The notes beneath the pieces are model-generated. The model did not search any database. It was not told the origin of the DNA and saw only the letters and a list, made by a program, of their open reading frames with translations. From Scleroderma bovista (Eukaryota; Basidiomycota; Agaricomycetes; Boletales; Sclerodermataceae): a stretch of 64,000 nt of DNA. The DNA is taken from assembly GCA_037178675.1 (NCBI GenBank), contig JAYMGJ010000235.1, positions 62,001-126,000 of the forward strand, written 5' to 3'. Shown here piece by piece: positions 1 to 10,940 of the stretch. The translations under genes were made by a program, and so were the position numbers. Numbering within the stretch: position 1 is the stretch's first letter; each line of letters begins with the position of its first letter.

Positions 1-1
1 T

Positions 2-361
2 GATAGCCCCTGGTATCGTCCTCCAGAGTCACCGGGCTCCACACCGGAGTCTTCTCAGGATCCCGACGTTGGAACCTTCCCCGATTCATGCTCACCTGAT
101 GTACGGCAAGTTATTTCTCAGCAAGACCTTCTTCTTGCCTTGTTCCATGCGGAACTCCGTAGGGTTATTCCCCGTGATAACCAATCGGAGTATGTCCTTG
201 ACTGGTTGGAAGAAGTGGACCCTGAGGTAGTGCTGTCGCCAATGGAAGTATACCAAGACCTTTGCTGGGATGCTGCGGTTTCAGATCATTACGCTACTTC
301 CCAAACGATTAGACCGCTTCCGGACGTTCCAGTCGGATTCGATGACCACGATGCCTTATAG
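2..361 (+). CDS. 3' end of an unidentified protein-coding gene (partial)
   Basis: One open frame runs from the left edge to a TAG stop and encodes about 119 residues. The first part is rich in Pro, Ser and Asp (residues 1-40). It is followed by a more ordered segment containing LLLALFHAELRRVIP and WLEEVDPEVVLSPMEVYQDL. No upstream exon is visible, so the start and the rest of the protein lie outside the window. I do not recognise the family. The composition (acidic, low-complexity then helical) would fit the C-terminus of a regulatory protein, but that is a guess. The frame has no internal stop over 360 bases, which supports it being coding. Confidence 0.45.
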   Translation, partial: DSPWYRPPESPGSTPESSQDPDVGTFPDSCSPDVRQVISQQDLLLALFHAELRRVIPRDNQSEYVLDWLEEVDPEVVLSPMEVYQDLCWDAAVSDHYATSQTIRPLPDVPVGFDDHDAL

Positions 362-1259
362 TGCAGGGTAGGTCAAGTTATTCACGCAGTGCCACTCTAG
401 AGATTGACAATGGCTCCCCTACAAGATGTATAAGCTGCGATATTGAAATCCGAACGTGACGATTCGTGGACCCGCATTGTGTCAGATTACTTTTACTTTG
501 CACCACTTGGACCCAGTACTCAGTACTCAGTATTCGACGCCTGTGTTTCAACTTTGCTCGATTGTTATAAATTCAGCTCGATCATTTGTGTTCGTTCGTA
601 CTCATTTGTTTGCTTTCCTCGTGTGCTTTCACCTTGCATGATATCATATAGGTTCACATGCATAGATACAACTTTCATTCATTGCGCAAGTGCTTATTAG
701 TACGAATGGAAGAATCCCCCCATGCTGAACGCACCCACGGCGTGACGTTCGCGAAAGATAGCATCCCCTGAATTCAGTGCCGACTGTCCGGAGCGTGCCA
801 CAACTCCTTAGAAACACTTCGGGGATTCAATCTGTGTCCAAAGAACGACTGAATCAAACTCAAAGTAAGTACTTCAAGAGTCACTAATAGTTGAAACCAC
901 ACTCAGCCGAAATTAGCTTGGCGGTTTCACTGGGATCAGGGATAGTGAAACATTATGCCTTGACCAAATACGTGTGACTTCTTGTGTTGGTAACTATACC
1001 CTGTGGCATCGCAGAGAATCTTAGTGTTTGCTCAAGCGGATCATGTTTCAAGTACCCAAACTGCCAGGGTCTCTGACATCTCATAACCTGCATGTCCTAT
1101 CACCAGGTGGAATCAAACAATGTCTTATTTTCTTAGGTCACTTGTAGGTATGCCTGGCGTTTCCAGGGTACCAGACTAGTTTCCTTGCCTAGCAAGTTTG
1201 TGGGTCCATGGATCCGCTGATACGTATAAGTTGCTCACTGACATAACATTCCATTCACG
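362..1259. other. Intergenic, no gene recognised
   Basis: This holds only short overlapping frames without family resemblance. A small direct repeat (cagtactcagtactcagta) lies near 513-533. The last few hundred bases presumably contain the GGPPS-1 promoter, but I cannot point to a definite element. Confidence 0.5.
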
Positions 1260-2681
1260 ATGGAGTATTCAAAGTACGACAATCTTCTCAGCTCTCTCTC
1301 TAGCCCCACATTTGCGTGGTCTGCAGGCCCAGAATCTGTGAGCAAACGAACTTCGGTCGTTCTTGTGATTAACGAGCGCCCTAGAAACTACTGGAGCCAT
1401 TTTCCTACATTACCTCGTGCCCGAGTAAGGAAATCCGAAGTCAGCTGATAGCTGCCTTCAATGAATGGTTGCAAGTACCAGTAGATCAACTCGAAATCAT
1501 TACCAGTGTCGTTGGCCTACTTCATAACGCAAGTCTTCTGTATGTTTCTCTCCTCTGGTGTGCTTTTTTATGTCTTATGTTGGTTTGGGTTTGCAACATG
1601 TCAGCGTTGATGATATTGAAGATAACTCAGAGCTCCGGAGAGGACGGCCAGGTATGTTCCATACCCTTTAATATATCCATGTTCATCTCAGCACCAACAG
1701 TTGCACACAAAATATATGGAGTACCTCAGACAATCAACACAGCAAACTATGTATATTTCCTCGCATACGACGAGCTCTTCAAGATGGATCTGTTTGGGAA
1801 GATTGCAAATGGACGTCGCGCTGTGAAGCGACGGAGACTAAGCCCTCGCCTCCACTTCATATTGAACGGTTAGTTTCGTTGTGCAACCAAGTCACGACTC
1901 ACCTAAACGTCGCTGAAGAAGAACTCCTGATCCTGCACCGCGGTCAAGGGCATGAATTACTCTGGCGGGACAACTTCCAGTGCCCAACAGAAGATGAGTA
2001 CCTCGCCATGGTGAAGGATAGTGAGTATTTGTTCCCGATCGTTTCCGCCATTGATCCTGATTACAGCACAGAGACCGGCGGACTCCTACGTATTGCCATC
2101 CGACTCATGATGGAGTGCGCAACCACCAACATGGATGTGTTAGTTCGCCGAATTACACCCCGTATCCTTATTGAACCACATTCCAGAAATTATATCCCGC
2201 TGATAAACCTGATCGGCATTTACTTCCAGATCCGTGACGACTATATGAATCTTCAGAGTAACTTGGTTTGCGCACCCCTCTGAAAACATTATCCTTGTCA
2301 AACTGACGCCCACTTCAACAGTATGCGAATCAGAAAGGGTTCGCCCAGGACTTGACCGAGGGTAAATTTTCCTTCCCGCTAATCCACGGGATCAGACAGG
2401 AACCGGATGACAGACGGATCATAAGTATGCCGCATTTTCTGTGACGGCTATATATACTCAATGGCGTAATAGGCATCCTCCAGAAACGGCCAAAGACACC
2501 GACTTTGAAACATCATGTCGTTTCTTATTTGAAGGACTCTACGCATTCGTTTGATTATACGCTCGGTGTGATGGAATCCTTGGACCGGCAAGCACGCAAT
2601 GAAATGGCTAGACTTGGTGGAAACGCGATGTTGGAATCCATCCTGGATAAGCTATGGGTTGGAGGGCGGGAACTTGCCTGA
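1260..2681 (+). CDS. Geranylgeranyl diphosphate synthase (GGPPS-1), nine exons
   Basis: This is a trans-prenyltransferase that condenses FPP or smaller allylic diphosphates with IPP to give C20 GGPP for protein prenylation and diterpenes. Exons read as 1260-1337, 1385-1539, 1605-1651, 1701-1868, 1919-2020, 2072-2138, 2187-2265, 2322-2424 and 2473-2681. They join in frame (1008 nt, 335 aa) with GT-AG introns. The first Asp-rich motif [12 protein letters not shown] starts at residue 80. It is followed by [24 protein letters not shown], the KTGG diphosphate-binding motif and the second Asp motif QIRDDYMNL (DD at 223-224). DDYxNL is typical of fungal/animal type III GGPPS. Length matches the family. 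The start was chosen because exon 1 matches the 78-nt first exon of GGPPS-2 at 26237. A gypsy element is inserted 71 bp after the stop, probably within the 3' UTR or terminator region. Confidence 0.93.
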
Positions 2682-2748
2682 GACAATGACTCTGCAACAT
2701 GTGATTTTGTGAGGTGCTGAATACATGTGTACTTGCAAGCTCGCCATG

Positions 2749-2752
2749 CCAT
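2749..2752. repeat. Target-site duplication CCAT, left copy (Gypsy-A)
   Basis: CCAT directly precedes the left LTR. The same four bases follow the right LTR at 16823-16826. Confidence 0.7.
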
Positions 2753-2810
2753 TGGAGCAGGGGAATCACGTCCGTAGTGGTAGTGTCGTGCTCTAATGTA
2801 CATCCATGTC
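2753..2810 (-). repeat. Gypsy-A 3' LTR, first part
   Basis: 58 bp matching 16693-16750 except for a few transitions. It is interrupted at 2811 by the inverted-arm DNA element and resumes at 10583. Confidence 0.85.
2803..2810. repeat. 8-bp target-site duplication of IR-A, left copy
   Basis: TCCATGTC precedes the element, and TCCGTGTC follows it at 10575-10582. The uninterrupted LTR has TCCGTGTC at the same place, so the left copy differs by one CpG transition. Confidence 0.85.
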
Positions 2811-3832
2811 CACCTTAGGCACCAGTTCTCGGTGGCAATAGAGGTCTCTCAGATGGGGTTTTTATGTCGTGAGAAACCCATCTGAGAGACCAACCATCCG
2901 CACCGGGATTTGCCGCTCCTATTCGGCTAGTCCCGAATAGTGTTCATTTCGTCGGCTTCACGCCGGCATAGCCTCTATGACCACTCTAGACCCTCCGCCG
3001 AGGCTCATCTGAGCCTCCTTGGCTTCTTGATTTTTATTAATAGTTGTTCACCGCTCTAGGTAAGATTACATAAGCGCTAAAAGCGCTACTACTCCCAAAA
3101 CACGGCCGCATTTGGTCAATACCAGAACTGCAATATTCCCACCCTCCTTGTGAGCCTCCTCTGCCTTCCTGTGCCCCATCCCTGGTCCCCATGTACTGTA
3201 CATAGTATCAGATATGTTATATAAGTATATAGGTCCATAAATGGAGCCTCAAATGAGTGTGCCAGAGGCTCTGGATGGTTGGAGAAATAGTTAGGGGTAA
3301 AAGCAAAAAAGGCTTCGCATTTTTGATACATTGGACATATACACTTCTGAATTACATCCCCTTCAAGGGGCCATATGTACCTACAACATATACCAAGCAC
3401 ATTTGATGGGGTGGAGCCTCTGAAGTGCTGTGTCACATTCTCCTCCTCCTGGTATAACACCCTGGGAGGCTCTTACTGCAAGTGTTGGTACTTTTGGGAT
3501 GGTTTGTAACTGTATTAGTTTACTATTACCACTTGTCTATCACATAAACTGGGATACAGAGTGCTCTAAAGGTGAGCAGGAGGGCAAACACTACTTTTAT
3601 GAAAATAGGGGCTTTATCAGTCCCCAGTGCAACCATCCATATTCTGACTATCTAGGAGGCTCTGTAATACTATATAGTAGTTGCCATACCATCACCAAGT
3701 TAATAGCTTGATGTGGAAGCGCAGGAGAAGTGAAATGATATGATGGAGGGCATGGGAAAATGTCCGAAAAAATGCGGAGACTTTGAAAACATATCAAAAA
3801 TGTGACATAGCACACCACACACAGCATTTGGT
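2811..3832 (+). repeat. IR-A left arm
   Basis: This arm is the inverse complement of 4099-4505 plus 9991-10574. It is close to identical from about 3046 inwards. A subterminal palindrome at 2843-2891 (GGTCTCTCAGATGGG / CCCATCTGAGAGACC) could fold into a stem-loop. Confidence 0.85.
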
Positions 3833-4098
3833 GGTCTATAGATTGTGCTACTGACTTTCTAGTGTCATTACAAACTCTTTTCATGTGTCACAGTATTTGT
3901 ATAAACCATAAACTCTTCAGAAAGCGAAAATTTGGCACAAGGGGACACCTTGTGCAATGCCTGCATTTCAGTGCTGCAGATTGCACAATCTGTACACTAA
4001 GTTTGGAGTCCAGAGGTTCTGTCAGGCTAACTAATGCTATATCCTGTATGGTAAGATCCTATCATAGGTCAGATCCTCAGTACCACCACCAGTAGAGT
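3833..4098. repeat. IR-A central unique segment
   Basis: This 266-bp segment lies between the arms. It is present in inverted orientation at 18472-18737 in IR-B, also 266 bp. I see no convincing coding content. Confidence 0.8.
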
Positions 4099-4505
4099 AC
4101 CAAATGCTGTGTGTGGTGTGTTATGTCACATTTTTGATATGTTTTCAAAGTCTCCACATTTTTTCGGACATTTTCCCACGCCCTCCATCATATCATTTTA
4201 CTTCTCCTGCGCTTCCACATCAAGCTATTAACTTGGTGATGATATGGCAACTACTATATAGTATTACAGAGCCTCCTAGATAGTCAGAATATGGATGGTT
4301 GCAATGGGGACTGATAAAGCCCCTATTTTCATAAAAGTAGTGTTTGCCCTCCTGCTCACCTTTAGAGCACTCTGTATCCCAGTTTATGTGATAGACAAGT
4401 GGTAATAGTAAACTAATACAGTTACAAACCATCCCAAAAGTACCAACACTTGCAGTAAGAGCCTCCCAGGGTGTTATACCAGGAGGAGGAGAATGTGACA
4501 CAGCA
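4099..4505 (-). repeat. IR-A right arm, inner part
   Basis: Inverse complement of the inner left arm. It is interrupted after CAGCA (4501-4505), the 5-bp target duplicated by Copia-1, and continues at 9991. Confidence 0.85.
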
Positions 4506-4714
4506 TATTGGGTTATGAGACTCAGTGATAAAGGAAGGTCACTATATTATCTACCTATTGGGTTATGAGACTGGTAGATAGGTAAGTACAGTAACAAAGG
4601 GAACAAACCAGGAGAGCTCACCTCAGTGATAAAGGAAGGTCACTGAGGTGCAAAGGTAACGAGTACGAAAATTTTACTACCATGATTATGTAAGCTACAT
4701 GTGTATACTCAACA
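4506..4714 (-). repeat. Copia-1 3' LTR
   Basis: 209 bp, reading TGTTGAGTATAC...CCCAATA on the minus strand. It contains two copies each of ATTGGGTTATGAGACT and of AGTGATAAAGGAAGGTCACT. Confidence 0.92.
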
Positions 4715-4724
4715 CTCCCCCTCA
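4715..4724 (-). promoter_or_regulatory. Copia-1 polypurine tract
   Basis: The minus strand reads TTGAGGGGGAG immediately before the 3' LTR. This is the usual primer for plus-strand DNA synthesis. Confidence 0.75.
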
Positions 4725-6508
4725 ATTGGAACGAAGTCCAAGTGCTGTAGCAAAACATTTAGCTTTAATGGTGGGTAAAGGTTTGGTAAGAGTGTCTGCA
4801 ATCATGTTGTCAGTGGAACAATAAATGAGGCGAAGAGAATGGTTTTCGACAGCAAAATGAATGAAGTGGTATCGTATGTCAATATGTTTGGTACGTGCAT
4901 GATAGCTACCATCTTTGGTAAGCGCGATAGCAGATTGGCTGTCTGAATGGAGAGGAATCGGGTGAGCAAGCGGGCGGAATACTTCTCCGATGAGTCGACG
5001 AAGCCATAAGCCTTCTTTGGCTGCGTGAGTGGCTGCAACATATTCTGCTTCTGCAGTAGAGAGTGTAATGAGCTCTTGCTTGCGTGAGGCCCAGCTCACT
5101 GCACCACCATCAAGTAGGTATGCATAGCCACTTATGGCCCGACGGTGTTCCTGTGAGGCTCCATCTGTGTCCGTGTACCCTTCAAGTCCCTTTTCTATGC
5201 CTCTGAAAGTGAGTGCAAGGGATTTAGTACCAGAAAGATACCTATAGATGTGTTTCACAGCTTCCCAGTGAGGTTCTCCAGGTGCATTATTGAACTGCAT
5301 GACTGTAGAGACAGCGAATGCAATGTCTGGACGGGTTCCTACAACCAGGTGCATCAACGATCCGACGGCGGCTCGATATGGAACACTTTTCATGTGTCCA
5401 ATTTCTTCGGCTGATTGTGGCGACTGGTCGCGCGAGAGTTTAAGGCCTGGGTCCATAGGAACGGAGGCGGACTTGCAGTTGGTGAGGTTATACTTAACGA
5501 GGATGGCTTCGACATACGTCTGCTGTGACAACGATATTGTGCGGGCATTCCGATCGCGTGTCACCTTCATTCCGAGTAGCCAGCTAATAGGTCCTAAGTC
5601 GGTAATTTTGTAGCACGATCCGATTTCCGCCTTGAACGAACGGATGAGCTCTGGAGAGCTGCCAGTTAGCGTACAGTCATCAACATGGCTAGCCAATACT
5701 AAAATATCTTGTCCGATCCGTCCGTAGAAAATTCCCCAGTCTGCGTGCGCACATTTGAGCCCGAGCTCACTCAGAGTAGAGCTGAGCTCTTGGTACCACC
5801 TGAGTGCACCCTGTTTTGAGCCGTAGAGGGCGACATTTAGCTTTGCGACTGGGTGGACATGTTTTCCCCTCATAGTATAGCCTTCGGGGAGTTCCATGTA
5901 TATGTCTTCTCCGTCACCTAGCTTACCGTTGAGGAAAGCAGAATGAAAATCAAATACTTCGATGTCCCAGTCGTTGCGGGCGGCAACAGCGAGTACGGTA
6001 CGTAGGGACGCTAGCCTAGCGACGGGTGCATATGTTTTGTCGTAATCGACGCCTTGGATCTGTGAATAGCCCTTGGCTACGAGTCGAGCCTTGTACTTCT
6101 CGATTTCGCCGTTAGCGTTGCGTTTGATCTTGAAGACCCATTTGCAGCCTACGATGTTCACGCCGTTCGGACGTTCGACTACATTCCAGGTGCGTGCATC
6201 CTCGAGACTCTTCAGTTCGGCGTTGATAGTGTCTTGCCATCGCATCCAGTCTGCTCGCGATCGGGCTTCATTCACCATTGACGGATCGAGCCCATCCATC
6301 TCGACTGCAGCGGCCATGGCATAGACAGCATCGACGTCTTCATCGCCTGTGGCCAGCTCATCTTCGATCAATGCAAGCATTGCGTTGTCCTGCGCAGAGG
6401 GTCTGCGGTCTGCGTCACGCAATTGCCGCATGTAGTCGAGCGTGATACGACTGTCACGCGTGCCTTCGCCCGTCCGCAAACGTCTTGTATAGTCGGATTT
6501 GAAGCGTT
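4722..6508 (-). pseudogene. Copia-1 pol, reverse transcriptase and RNase H part
   Basis: The frame is open for nearly 600 codons up to the solo-LTR junction. The RT_copia domain begins near WVFKIKRNANGEIEKYKARL and continues through YDKTYAPVARLASLR and the catalytic HVDDCTLTG motif (the usual Tyr before VDD is His). The C-terminal RNase H shows GYTDTDGASQ, SWASRKQELITLSTAEAEY and KHIDIRYHFI. The stop at 4722 lies a few bases from the polypurine tract, as normal. It is the downstream half of the frame at 7129-9711. Removing the 641-bp solo LTR and one 5-bp repeat (646 bp) restores the same frame, so the LTR landed in an open frame. Confidence 0.88.
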
Positions 6509-6513
6509 GGCGG

Positions 6514-7154
6514 TGTTACGACCATGTCCAACTCCGGGTCCTATCTGGTCACTCTGGTCACTTCGCAGCTTTACAGCTCAACTCCGGTCGCCCACCAGTT
6601 ACTCCGGTCGCGCTCACGCAGATAACCTTCCGTTAAGCACGACCCTTGGTCTATGCTCTATTCGTTCGTTACCACACCTCGCCGTCAACCCTGCTTGGTC
6701 GTGAGTTCTCCGTGTACTTGTTATATCTCCTGCCTTGTGTTATTTTCACCGGACCTGATTTATTTTACCCGGACCTGACTTTATTTTCATCGGACCTGAC
6801 CTAGTACTTTCTCCGGTTGTCCCTTGTCCGCTATTAGATTGTTTACTTGTCACCGTATATACTCGTCCCTAGTTTGCACTTAGTATAAGTACTCTGTAGA
6901 TTATCCTGTACTCCTCAGTCTGAAATCAACTTAGTTACTACTCCAGTCTCTGCCTGTCTCCGTCTCCGTCTCCGTCTCTATCACCCTGACCGGAACCTAT
7001 GCAAGGGATCAACGCACGTCGTCCTTGTCGTTGAATCCAAGCGGTCACCAACTCCGGCCGGACTAATCTCTCGTCCAGCCCTCTGCCCTCTTCCTTCGTC
7101 CGCGCTCGTCCGGACTTGACCGGACCCCCTACCAGAGTAGACCCGGACTTGACA
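6514..7154. mobile_element. Solo LTR (gypsy-like) inside Copia-1 pol
   Basis: The 641-bp sequence starts TGTTACGACC and ends GGACTTGACA. It is flanked by the 5-bp duplication GGCGG (6509-6513 and 7155-7159). It is rich in CCGG and CCGGAC words, including three degenerate repeats of TTATTTT(C/A)xCCGGACCTGA around 6740-6800. No coding content. TG...CA ends plus the 5-bp duplication fit a solo LTR left by LTR-LTR recombination. It is the innermost insertion of the nest. TGTTACGACC is a common start for fungal gypsy LTRs, but no full-length partner is in the window. Confidence 0.85.
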
Positions 7155-9711
7155 GGCGGGTGGAACGGCGAGGTGGGGGTGGAGGCGTCTCGAAGGTGGT
7201 GCCTAGTGGGTCAGGTGCGTGCTTGATCGTCTCTGTTTCGACCTGCTGATCGACCGTTTCCACAGATGAATGTTGTGTCGCGTTCTGCGTCTGTGATGAC
7301 CGCGCGGGTGGCTGTGCACTTCCGTTCTGTGGATTTGCACTCTCCCCCTCGATCGGTACGTCGTTCGGCACAATTACCTCGCGTTTCTCGAAAATAACAC
7401 TTCTCTCAACCCCCACAGCTCTGGTATCCGGCCAATAGATCTGGTGCCCGTCACTTTCAATGTCGAATCCCACCCAACGTCCGTCACGCACTCGCATGTC
7501 AAGTTTCGAGCCGGTATTGTCGTAAACTTTAACGCGGCAGCCCCAGATCGGTATATTCGAAAGATCGGGCTTCTTTTGGTAAAGTACTTCATATGGCGTT
7601 TTTGTTCCGAGACGGTGCGTTGACAAGTGATTTTTCAGCCAAGTCGCGTGCATAATGGCTTCCCCCCACAAATTTTTGGGTAAGCCACTCGCATGAATCA
7701 TTGCACGGACACGTTCAACGAGCGTGCGGTTGAGGCGTTCAGCCACGCCGTTATGTTCCGGCGTGTCATGGACGGTAACACGGCGTTCCGTTCCCTTCGA
7801 CTTAAGGTGCTGGCTGAACTCGTTACTCAGGTACTCTCCACCTTTGGCGTTGAACTGGGTAGCCAGCCAGGCTTCATAGGATTTGTAGGATGCAAACGTC
7901 TCGGCCTTTGTCTTTTGTAGGTACAAAGTAGTATACCTTGTATGATCGTCTGTAAATGAAGCATAGTACGAGCTATGGCCAGGCGTTTGGACAGGAGAGG
8001 GTCCCCACAGGTCAGTGTGGACCTCGTTGCCAAGTTCTTCACAACGCGGAGGATCGCGTTCCTTCCCAATGGACTTCCGTGTGGCCTTTGCATACTCACA
8101 GGAGTCGCATGCACCCATAGTGGAGTGGGCTTCGTCAAGTGTGATGCCAGTGATTGTGCCATCCTTCAGCATGGCACGGATGGCTGTTGGGGCTATATGT
8201 CCGAGTCTAGTATGTACTTCGGCCATTGTTAGTGGGTCCGAAGCTTTGGCTAGGCCAGCAAAAATGTGGCATGGACGTTTGACACAGTAGAGGCCTTTGT
8301 TCAACGGTACTTCACCCAACTTTTTCTTTTGCGCATCAAAGATTTGGCAACGTTTGTCATGAAAAAGTGCCGCATAGCCTGCTAGGTCAAGCTTGCTGAT
8401 GGAAATGAGTGTAATGCCCATTTTCGGTGCGTAGAGGACATCACGAAGTCTGATTCGGGAGTGTCCCTTGCCGTTCGGGAGTGAGATCATAAGATCTCCT
8501 TTTCTGATCGCATGAAAAGTATGGTTGTCGGCGGCAGTGATAGGCTTAGGTACGATGGGCTTGTAGTCAAGGAATTGACCGCGGTAAGAAGACATGTGCC
8601 ATGATGCACCCAAATCAAAGAGGATTGTCTCTTCCCGCGAGTTGAGACCTTCACCTGCAAGGAGGGCATGATCGAAGGTCTTTGTGTAGGCTTCTTCCTC
8701 GTTGATAGTGAGATCTGCGAGATTTGGGGTATCTTCTTCAGCAATCTCTGTTAGCCAGTCGTCGTCCTGTGCATGTGCAAGCCAAACACCATCTGGTTCA
8801 GCATCTCCATCAGGTCGCGTGGCTGTGCTTGCTGCAGTAGTAGCAGTTGCTGCCTTCTCCGTCTCCTTTCCTTTCTTCGTCTTGTTCAGGAACCACTTGG
8901 GTGCCTGCCCTGCCTTTCCGCCTCCATCCTTCCAGCATTGCTCCTTCGAATGACCTTTCTTCTTGCAGTTTTCGCAGACAGTAGTAGATGTCTTCGAGTC
9001 CTTCGCTGAGTAAGCGGCATCCTCACTGTTACTGATAGTTTTCTTCAAGTGAGTCTGTCGTCGATCGTACTCATCAGAGAGAATCCTCATGATGAAATTG
9101 GGAGTGAGATCTGTCTGTGAGACTAGAGCTGAGGATGTTATAGCTGCAATGTTGGAGTCATAGGAGTTTGGAAGTGAGCTGATGACAATGGCTGCAAAGT
9201 CGTCATCCGAAATGGACTGTCCAAGTGCGGCAAGCTGTTCGCGCAGTAAGCGCAACTTGTCAAAGTGTGCATGGAGGTCTCCTTTTTCGGTACAGCGAGT
9301 TTCTTGCAGCTTCCTGTGGAGGTCTATGGCTACGACGCGGGAACAATTCTGAAATAGGTTTGTCAGTGTGTCCCACACACTCTTCACAGTCTCTTCTTTC
9401 TGAACTCGAAGGAACAGGGATTCCGGGAGTGAAGCAGCAATGACTTGTTTGACGTATCCATCGTGTTTCGACCAGTACTTCATCTTTTCTGGGTATTCAC
9501 TAACAAGTTTTTGCTTGGCGGTCGTGGGTTTCCAAGAAGAATCTTTCCCATGAGCGGGATCTTCTGGTTTTGGCACGAGACCACTCAGGTGACCTGTCAG
9601 GCCTTTTGAGCCTACAGCTCACTCAACTCGAGCCTTGTAGTACAGCCAGTTGCTTCCATCCACATTTAGTGTTGGTACTTGCAGAGAGGAGTAGTCCGAA
9701 TCTTTTGCCAT
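7155..9711 (-). pseudogene. Copia-1 gag-protease-integrase
   Basis: The frame begins at ATG 9709-9711. It carries one in-frame TGA at 9619-9621 (codon 31), then is open to the solo LTR. The gag region (UBN2 type) is followed by a CCHC knuckle CENCKKKGHSKEQCW. The protease site reads FDLGASWHMS, with Leu replacing the expected Ser of DSGAS. Integrase shows HTRLGH...CDSCEYAK, the first Asp in HTDLWGP, and EHNGVAERLNRTL with the catalytic Glu. The usual SDNGGEY reads NAKGGEY, so the second catalytic Asp appears lost. The part after 7155 encodes PPPPPRRSTRLSSP, the linker before RT. Enzymatically this copy should be inactive. Confidence 0.88.
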
Positions 9712-9761
9712 AGTAGGTATTGCTTCTGTATCAAAATTTCTTCCGGAATTAGAGCGCGAGA

Positions 9762-9776
9762 GCAGGGCTCATAACC
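9762..9776 (-). promoter_or_regulatory. Copia-1 primer-binding site for an initiator tRNA-Met half
   Basis: The plus strand reads GCAGGGCTCATAACC directly against the 5' LTR. This equals the anticodon-arm segment of yeast initiator tRNA-Met (CAT anticodon) up to about nucleotide 39-40. Drosophila copia and yeast Ty5 are primed by such an internal half of the tRNA. Copia-2 has the same site at 25074-25087. Confidence 0.8.
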
Positions 9777-9985
9777 TATTGGGTTATGAGACTCAGTGAT
9801 AAAGGAAGGTCACTATATTATCTACCTATTGGGTTATGAGACTGGTAGATAAGTAAGTACAGTAACAAAGGGAATAAACCAGGAGGGCTCACCTCAGTGA
9901 TAAAGGAAGGTCACTGAGGTGCAAAGGTAACAAGTACGAAAATTTTACTACCATGATTATGTAAGCTACATGTGTATACTCAACA
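9777..9985 (-). repeat. Copia-1 5' LTR
   Basis: 209 bp, matching 4506-4714 with about four transitions. It is followed by the second copy of CAGCA at 9986-9990. Confidence 0.92.
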
Positions 9986-9990
9986 CAGCA

Positions 9991-10574
9991 CTTCAGAGGC
10001 TCCACCCCATCAAATGTGCTTGGTATATGTTGTAGGTACATATGGCCCCTTGAAGGGGATGTAATTCAGAAGTGTATATGTCCAATGTATCAAAAATGCG
10101 AAGCCTTTTTTACTTTTACCCCTAACTATTTCTCCAACCATCCAGAGCCTCTGGCACACTCATTTGAGGCTCCATTTATGGACCTATATACTTATATAAC
10201 ATATCTGATACTATGTACAGTACATGGGGACCAGGGATGGGGCACAGAAAGGCAGAGGAGGCTCACAAGGAGGGTGGGAATATTGCAGTTCTGGTATTGA
10301 CCAAATGCGGTCGTGTTTTGGGAGTAGCAATACTTTTTGTGATTATGTAATCCTACAGGAAGTGCAGAAATAAAAACAAATTGAGTGGGGATTAAGTGGA
10401 GAATGCTGGGAGGCTCATGGGAGGCTCACCAGAAAGGGATGGGAACCACTCTGTCTATTTCGGGATTTGAGTGGGAGTAGCGCCGAGGGTGGGTATCTCT
10501 TAGATGGGTTTCGTCCTACAAAGAAACCCCATCTGAAAGACCATGGGAACATCCTTAAACTGGTGCCTAAGGTG
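9991..10574 (-). repeat. IR-A right arm, outer part
   Basis: Continues the right arm after the Copia-1 insertion. It contains the subterminal palindrome 10492-10542 and ends with the terminal repeat CTGGTGCCTAAGGTG. It is nearly identical in inverse orientation to the start of IR-B at 17481. Confidence 0.85.
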
Positions 10575-10582
10575 TCCGTGTC

Positions 10583-10654
10583 CGTCTCCTACCACTGCTG
10601 ACTCAGTGTCACCTGACCTGCTCGCCTGCTCCTCCCCTGGCCCCTCCTACTACA
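10583..10654 (-). repeat. Gypsy-A 3' LTR, second part
   Basis: 72 bp completing the LTR after the IR-A insertion. It ends CCTCCTACTACA. 58 + 72 = 130, the length of the intact partner LTR. Confidence 0.85.
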
Positions 10655-10940
10655 TGTGCCCCCCTAAAAAAACGGCAGCGTCCTCGTTGCCCAAACCAGT
10701 GATGCAACTGATGATGGTACCCTCCGTTAGTCTGTCCGATCCCCCTTTCTCTATGTCTATTTCTCCAAGGGAGTCTTCATCTGCCGTGCTCGTCCCTTCC
10801 ACAAGCATTCTCTCCCTTTCATCTGGCGGTTCTTCGTCTGACCACTGTACTTCTTTGTCTCCTTGCCTGCTGTTCTTATCCTCCACCCACTGTCCCTCTC
10901 CATTTTCTTTGTTTTGCGTTCTTAGGGGTAGCGTGTGCAT
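10650..10940 (-). pseudogene. Gypsy-A pol C-terminal tail
   Basis: This is an open frame of 96 codons between the integrase and the 3' LTR. It is very acidic and charged (QWVEDKNSRQGDKEVQWSDEE). It probably forms the disordered C-terminal end of pol, separated from the integrase frame by a frame break near 10960-11000. No chromodomain is visible. Confidence 0.5.

Larger units (their letters stand above)
4506..9985 (-). mobile_element. Copia-1: Ty1/copia LTR retrotransposon
   Basis: Two 209-bp LTRs (4506-4714 and 9777-9985) differ at about four positions, all transitions. They are flanked by the 5-bp duplication CAGCA (4501-4505, 9986-9990), confirmed by the uninterrupted sequence in IR-B near 19140. 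The minus strand reads 5' LTR, a half-tRNA primer site, gag with CCHC, protease, integrase, RT, RNase H, polypurine tract, 3' LTR. Integrase before RT defines copia. The single long gag-pol frame is closed by one TGA and by a solo LTR inserted in pol. Confidence 0.93.
2811..10574. mobile_element. IR-A: non-autonomous DNA transposon with ~1-kb inverted arms, carrying a copia insertion
   Basis: Terminal inverted repeats start CACCTTAGGCACCAGTT and end AACTGGTGCCTAAGGTG. They are flanked by an 8-bp duplication. Left arm is 2811-3832 (1022 bp), centre 3833-4098 (266 bp), right arm 4099-4505 plus 9991-10574 (991 bp). Taking out the copia element gives about 2.28 kb. No transposase is visible in arms or centre, so it must be moved by something elsewhere. 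Eight-bp duplications are characteristic of hAT elements, among others, but the tips are not a textbook hAT end, so the superfamily is open. The inner parts of the arms are nearly identical while the outer ~300 bp have diverged. Confidence 0.85.

Noticed and set aside
3116..3711. Frames of 114 and 93 codons repeated nearly identically in the arms (also at 4220, 10016, 17755, 18069, 18859, 19110)
   Set aside because: They are copies of the same inverted-arm DNA, overlap each other in opposite directions and have no recognisable domain. Their conservation reflects recent duplication of the DNA, not protein selection that I can show.
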